Notes under the pieces: generated by a model
Database searches by the model: none
What the model was told of the DNA's origin: nothing
Seen by the model: the letters and a program-made list of their open reading frames with translations, nothing else
Program-made: the position numbers and the translations under genes
In this document: positions 32,169 to 36,125 of the stretch, one piece after another
Position numbering within the stretch: position 1 is the stretch's first letter
How the letters are laid out: each line of letters starts with the position of its first letter
Assembly (NCBI GenBank): GCA_036399695.1
Contig: DASWMP010000373.1
Span: 1-36,125, forward strand
Length of the DNA stretch: 36,125 nucleotides
From: DASVEE01 sp036399695
Lineage (GTDB): Bacteria > Acidobacteriota > Thermoanaerobaculia > Gp7-AA8
Direction of reading: 5' to 3'

Positions 32169-33800
32169 TTACAGCACCTTCACTTTGGCAATGTTCCGGC
32201 CGGAGGGGTCGAAGGTGTGGACTGCGCAGGCCATGCAAGGATCGAAGGAGTGAATCGTGCGCAGGACTTCGAGGGGGTGCTCGGCGCCGGCGACGGGTTC
32301 TGCAGGAGCGGGCCCCCGTAGATGACGAGCATAGGGTCGAGGGTGCCGCTGGTGTAGCGGAGGCTGGCGTTCCACATCGTGGGGACGACGGCTTGGTGGT
32401 TCTGGATGGTGCCATCTTCGATGACGACCCAGTGCGAGAGCACGCCGCGCGGGGCTTCGTGGAAGCCGACGCCTTCGATGGTGCCTTTGGGGAACTCGGG
32501 CTTGTTGTAGATGGTGGTGTCGCCTTTGAGGATGTTGTCGGTGAGGAGCTGCCACTGCTTCATGGCCAGCTCGGAGAGGACGGCGGCGCGGATGGCGCGG
32601 GCGTCGTGGCGGGCGAGGGTGGAGTGGAGCATGGCTGGGTGGCTTTGACGTGAGCGATCGCGGAGATCTTGTCGAGCGTGGCATCGGTCCACTTCTTCAT
32701 GAGCGGATGTCCCTGCGCGTAGCCGACGAGCCTGCGCGTAGCCGACGAGTGCATCCGCGAGCGGGCCGACCTGCGCGGGCTGGCCGTCGTAGCGCGGGGC
32801 TTTGACCCAGGAGTACTTCTTCTCTTCGTCCCACTCGGTGGGCTCGGGGTCGGTCTCGCCTTTCCACGGATGCAGCGGGCCGCCGCCTTTGTACCAGGCG
32901 TGGGCGCTGTCTTCGGTCACGGCCCTGCGCCAGGTCTCGTCCTTCTGGCCGGTGATGGGGTCGAGTTTCGAGAGGTCGCCGTTGGGATGAAGCCGCCGGG
33001 CAGCTCGAACTCGGTGCTCTTGCCATCCAACGGCAGGTCGGGGACGGAGAGGTAGTTGGTCACGCCGGCGCCGTAGGAAACCAGTCGGGATAGAAGCCGG
33101 CGATGGCGCAGACGTCGGGGACGTAGACGTTCTGGACGAAGGAGACGATCTTCTCGAGCAGCGATTTCATCTGGAAGAGGCGGTCGACGTTCAGCGCCGC
33201 TTCGCTCTCGAGGTTGATGGCGTTGGCGACGCCGCCGACGGCGACGTTCTGGATGTGCGGGGTCTTGCCGCTGAGCATGGCCACGACGTGGTTGGAGTAG
33301 CCCTGGTACTCGAGCGCCTGCAGGGAATGCGAAACGGCGATGACGTTGATCTCCGGCGGGAGCTTCATGGCCGGATGGCCCCGATAGCCATGAGCAAACG
33401 GTCCGAGCTGGGCATTCGATAAGCTGGGGCCGACGAGCCCCGCCACGCGCTGCTTCACGGCGGCCATCTGTTTCGCGGAGTTGTCGGTCCAGTCGGAGAG
33501 GCTCTCCGCGATGGACGACGCCTTTTGCGGATCCGCTTTGAGGACCTGGGTCACGTCGACCCAATCCAGTGCGGACAGTTGATAGAAGTGGACGACGTGG
33601 TCGTGTAAGGCGTGCGCAATCAGGATCACATTGCGGATGTACTGTGCGTTGAGGGGGACCTCGAGATCGAGGGCGTCTTCGACAGCGCGCATGGATGCCA
33701 GAGCGTGCACGGTGGTGCAGACGCCGCAGAAGCGCTGGGTGAAGAGCCAGGCCTCGTGCGGATCGCGGCCGAGGAGGATGCGCTCGATGCCGCGGAACAT
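32169..33800 (-). pseudogene. [NiFe]-hydrogenase large subunit, truncated and frameshifted (copy 2)
   Basis: Reading across frames gives most of a large subunit: MFRGIERILLGRDPHEAW, the N-terminal nickel motif RFCGVCTTVHALAS, a middle domain to FYPDWF, then PLHPWKGETDPEPTEW, RGVLSHWVVIEDG and the C-terminal DPCMACAVH. The frame changes near 33080, 32985, 32740, 32640 and 32305. The shift at 32740 is caused by a perfect 19-bp tandem duplication (32712-32730 and 32731-32749). The N-terminus before MFRGIE, which should hold an RIEGH motif, is missing, and no small subunit is seen. It therefore cannot make a normal subunit as written. Confidence 0.85.
32712..32749. repeat. 19-bp perfect tandem duplication inside the hydrogenase gene
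   Basis: CCTGCGCGTAGCCGACGAG occurs twice in direct succession. Because 19 is not a multiple of 3, it shifts the frame of the large subunit in the segment encoding ALVGYAQGHPLMKKW. It is a simple slippage product. Confidence 0.9.
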
Positions 33801-33962
33801 GCGTGTGGCGAGGCGATCTGTTTCACGGTGCGCGCGATGTCGGTCCTCGTCTGGCTGATCGACGTCTCATGAGCGCGTCCGAAAGTCCGGCGCGCGCATG
33901 GCAAAATCGGATCGCACAGGGCCGACCCTGCCATCCCTGTCGTGACGAGTTGACGAGGTCGA

Positions 33963-35062
33963 ATGAGCGAATACCAGTACTACGAATTCCAGGCGCTCGA
34001 CCGCCGTCTCACCGCTGCCGAGATGGCCAGGTTGCGATTCTTCTCGACGCGCGCGCGGATCACACCGACGAGCTTCGTGAACGAGTACGAGTGGGGTGAC
34101 TTCAAAGGAGATGAGGACGCGTGGATGGAGAAGTACTTCGACGCGTTCCTCTACTTTGCGAACTGGGGAACGCGGGTTTTCAGGCTGCGGCTTCCGAGTT
34201 GACTGCTCGACCGCGAGACGCGGAGCTCTACTGCGTCAGTGACTCCGCCTCGTCGCGCGTCCACGAAGGAAATACGATCCTCACGTTCCAATCGGATGAA
34301 GAGGAGAGCGAGTGGCCGGAGGAGGAAGACGCACTTTCGGCGCTGATTCCGATTCGCACGCAGCTCGCTCAGGGCGATCTCCGGGCCTTGTATATCGGCT
34401 GGCTCCGCTGCGCACAGACCGAAGAGCTCGAGGACGAGGAGACGGAGCCGCCGGTTCCGCCGGGTCTCGGAGAGCTGGACGGATCGCTGGAGCGCCTGGT
34501 GGATTTCCTGCGAGTCGACACAGACCTGCTCGAGGTCGCTGCCGCGGCCAGTCCTCCGCTGCGCGTACAGACGCTGACCCGCCAGGCGATCCGGACGTGG
34601 ATTGCCGGACAGCCTCCGGCCGCGAAGGATGACTATCTGGAGCGATTCATCGCTGAGGAACCCGCAGTCGCAGCGGAGCTGCAGCGCCTGGTCGGTGGTC
34701 GAGATTCCGCGGTCCAATCGCGCGAAGCGCGACCCGTCTCCGCACTGCTGCGTACCGCACAGGAGCTTGGCGATGAGAGCCGGCGCGCGAAGGCAGCGCG
34801 AGCCAAAGCCGAGCGGGAGCGGCGCGAGGCCGAGAGGGCAGCGGCGCGCGCAAAGTATCTGGGCGAGCTGGCAGGACGAGAGCCGGCGGTATGGACGGAG
34901 ATCGCCAACCTCATCGCGACGAAACAGCCCGCGAGCTACGACCGCGCAGTCGGTCTCCTCGTGGATCTCCGCGATGCAGCCGCGGCTCACGGCAGCGACA
35001 CGGGCTTCCCGGCGCGTCTCCAGGCCCTGCGGAGGGAGGTTGAGGAAGCACCTACGACCTTC
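33963..35062 (+). pseudogene. Conserved hypothetical protein, frameshifted
   Basis: A widespread hypothetical family beginning MSEYQYYEFQALDRRLTAAEMARLR. The first frame (33963-34202) runs to NWGTRVFRLRLPS and stops. The rest continues in a second frame from about 34195: ELTARPRDAELYCVSDSAS, LIPIRTQLAQGDLRALYIGWL, EPPVPPGLGELDGSL, a charged coiled coil (34770-34860) and LLVDLRDAAAAHGSDTGF. A single-base indel near 34195 explains it. The second frame has no natural end. It runs on to 35344, antisense to the next gene, and family-like sequence fades at about 35050. Function unknown. Confidence 0.75.
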
Positions 35063-35771
35063 GGTTCTTCCGCGTGGGGGCCGTGTCACGGACGGCAGCA
35101 GCCAGCTCTTCGCGAGTTCCCTCGTCCATCTCGGTCCCTTCGCCGGCCTTCTTGTTTTTCTTCGTTCCCCGGAACTGCTGCGTCCGCAGATAGGCGCGTT
35201 TCATGTTTTCGTAATAGGGGCGCAGGTGGGCGTCCTCGGGCCGGGGGCGATCGAGGAGGATCCCGACGATGTTGTAGATCTTCAGGATCGCCTTGCCGAG
35301 GCGGTGCTTGCGCTTCAGATTGGCGGCTTCGATCCCTGCCGTGATGGCCCGCAGCTCGACGACCACGTTGTCCCACCGGCGGATCTCCGCCTGCTCCTCG
35401 TCGAGGTCCTCGGCGCTCCGGTTCACCATCGCCTCGGTCTGGCTCCAGACGGCCGCAACCTGCAGACCGGCGTCGATGAACTCCGGATCGAGGTTCGCCG
35501 CGCGGGCGTGCGACCGCTTCTCCTGCACCGTCAATTGCGTGAACTCCGGAATGCGCTTCTGCAGGTAGCGCAGTCCGTCGACGAGCATTTCGGGCTGGGC
35601 GAGTGCCGGCGGCGCCGAAGCGGCCGACCTGATGAGCGCCGCCGCTTCCGTCGGGGTCTCCGCGGACGTCTCGTCCGCCGGGACCGTCACCGCGGTCGTC
35701 TCGGCGATCGTTTGGCCCACCTCGTCGGTCATGCGCGGAGGAGCGGAGGTTGGTCGAGCATCATTGGCCAT
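35052..35771 (-). CDS. Helical hypothetical protein
   Basis: A 239-residue protein from ATG 35771; an earlier in-frame start at 35816 is less likely. The first 55 residues are Thr/Ala/Pro-rich and probably disordered. The rest is helical (LVDGLRYLQKRIPEFTQLT, NVVVELRAITAGIEAANLKRKHRLGKAILKIYNIVGILL) and ends in a Lys-rich tail. The LKIYNIV...MKRAYLR pattern is like the protein at 10261-10860. It converges on, and overlaps, the open frame of the previous gene. Function unknown. Confidence 0.65.
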   Translation of the reverse strand: MANDARPTSAPPRMTDEVGQTIAETTAVTVPADETSAETPTEAAALIRSAASAPPALAQPEMLVDGLRYLQKRIPEFTQLTVQEKRSHARAANLDPEFIDAGLQVAAVWSQTEAMVNRSAEDLDEEQAEIRRWDNVVVELRAITAGIEAANLKRKHRLGKAILKIYNIVGILLDRPRPEDAHLRPYYENMKRAYLRTQQFRGTKKNKKAGEGTEMDEGTREELAAAVRDTAPTRKNRRS

Positions 35772-35783
35772 AGCCCAATGATG
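35759..35783. repeat. Inverted repeat over a start codon
   Basis: CATCATTGG (35759-35767) and CCAATGATG (35775-35783) form a perfect 9-bp stem with a 7-base loop. The minus-strand ATG at 35771 lies in the loop, so the hairpin in the message could affect initiation, or the palindrome could be a protein-binding site. Confidence 0.55.
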
Positions 35784-35897
35784 CCTGAATTGCACGAAAA
35801 TGGTCGACGCGAGCACCTGCCGGGCTTCGACGGACGTTGCACGACTTCAACCGAAAGCGCCCCGACTCCATCCGTGGCGTCGGCGACCATGCGATTC

Positions 35898-36125
35898 ATA
35901 TGGGCGATACCAATCCAAGACTCCGCGAGTCAAAGCGAAGACTCCGCTAGTAACGGAATGATATGGCCGATACCAAGCGAAGACTCCAGGAGTCAAAGCG
36001 AAGACTCCAGGAGTCAAAGCGAAGACTCCGCGAGTCAAAGCGAAGACTCCGCGAGTGACCGAATGATATGGGGTGATATCAATCGAAGACTCCGGGAGTC
36101 AAAGCGAAGACTCCGCGAGTGACCG
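35898..36125. repeat. Second 21-bp repeat array, running off the window
   Basis: The array is built of 21-base units of two kinds. The main kind is GACTCCGCGAGTC followed by AAAGCGAA (35919-35939, 35982-36002, 36003-36023, 36024-36044, with variants at 35940, 36045, 36088 and 36109). The second kind begins ATATGG(G/C)CGATACCAA (35898, 35961, 36066) and recurs between runs of the first. One ATATGG unit is 22 bases. Each main unit contains the hairpin GACTC-CNG-GAGTC. The array is incomplete at the window end. Open heptapeptide frames exist but lack gene signals. Confidence 0.9.

Noticed and set aside
35898..36125. Tandem repeats considered as a CRISPR array
   Set aside because: The units are 21 bases with no unique spacers, and no cas gene is present.

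Overview
The window is high-GC bacterial DNA, most likely from an Acidobacteriota-type soil or sediment organism (Thermoanaerobaculia/Holophagae-like). That placement is an inference. It rests on the secreted PKD protein with Acidobacteria-style N-terminal repeats, an ECF sigma/anti-sigma pair beside a TPR-CHAT protein, SymE-like and protealysin-like genes, and 21-bp and 7-bp tandem-repeat arrays. No rRNA, tRNA, CRISPR array or transposase was recognised.

Layout. (1) 1-8.3 kb: a secreted PKD-repeat protein, then an overlapping minus-strand operon (ECF sigma, zinc anti-sigma, secreted IPT protein), divergent from a TPR-CHAT caspase-like protein. (2) 8.4-13.6 kb: small helical proteins, an M4 protealysin-like peptidase, an XRE regulator divergent from an HTH/RHH + SymE-like pair, a 21-bp repeat array, and a zinc-ribbon + NYN nuclease pair. 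(3) 13.9-31.6 kb: a lower-GC block that looks like an acquired amino-acid-derived biosynthetic gene cluster. Its plus-strand arm holds a HAD hydrolase, a hydroxyacid-dehydrogenase-like protein, a saccharopine-dehydrogenase-like protein, a DAO-family FAD oxidase, a membrane-anchored sugar-binding-type protein, a GNAT and a PLP aminotransferase, several joined by ATGA overlaps. The minus-strand arm has a TauD-like oxygenase with an in-frame TGA, then an amino-acid ABC transporter, a TenA/heme-oxygenase-like putative di-iron enzyme and a protein with two Lrp/AsnC-like ligand domains. The last operon (plus) encodes a ParB/Srx-fold protein like free-serine kinases, a CysK-like PLP enzyme and a complete seryl-tRNA synthetase, behind a structured leader that can bury its Shine-Dalgarno sequence. 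(4) 23.0-23.6 kb and 31.7-33.8 kb: two diverged, same-orientation copies of the 3' end of a [NiFe]-hydrogenase operon, both with frameshifts. The first is a remnant; the second includes most of a decayed large subunit. They bracket the transporter/serine part of the cluster. (5) 33.9-36.1 kb: a frameshifted conserved hypothetical gene, a helical protein and a second 21-bp array that runs off the window end.

How it may work. The serine operon could phosphorylate free serine, replace the beta-phosphate to build a diaminopropionate- or cysteine-like amino acid, and use the extra SerRS either to charge tRNA for a tRNA-dependent step or as a resistant copy. The plus-strand oxidoreductases, aminotransferase and GNAT would tailor the amino acid. 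This system is my best candidate for undescribed biology; its product cannot be read from the sequence. The hydrogenase copies are degraded and probably non-functional, unless the indels are assembly errors.
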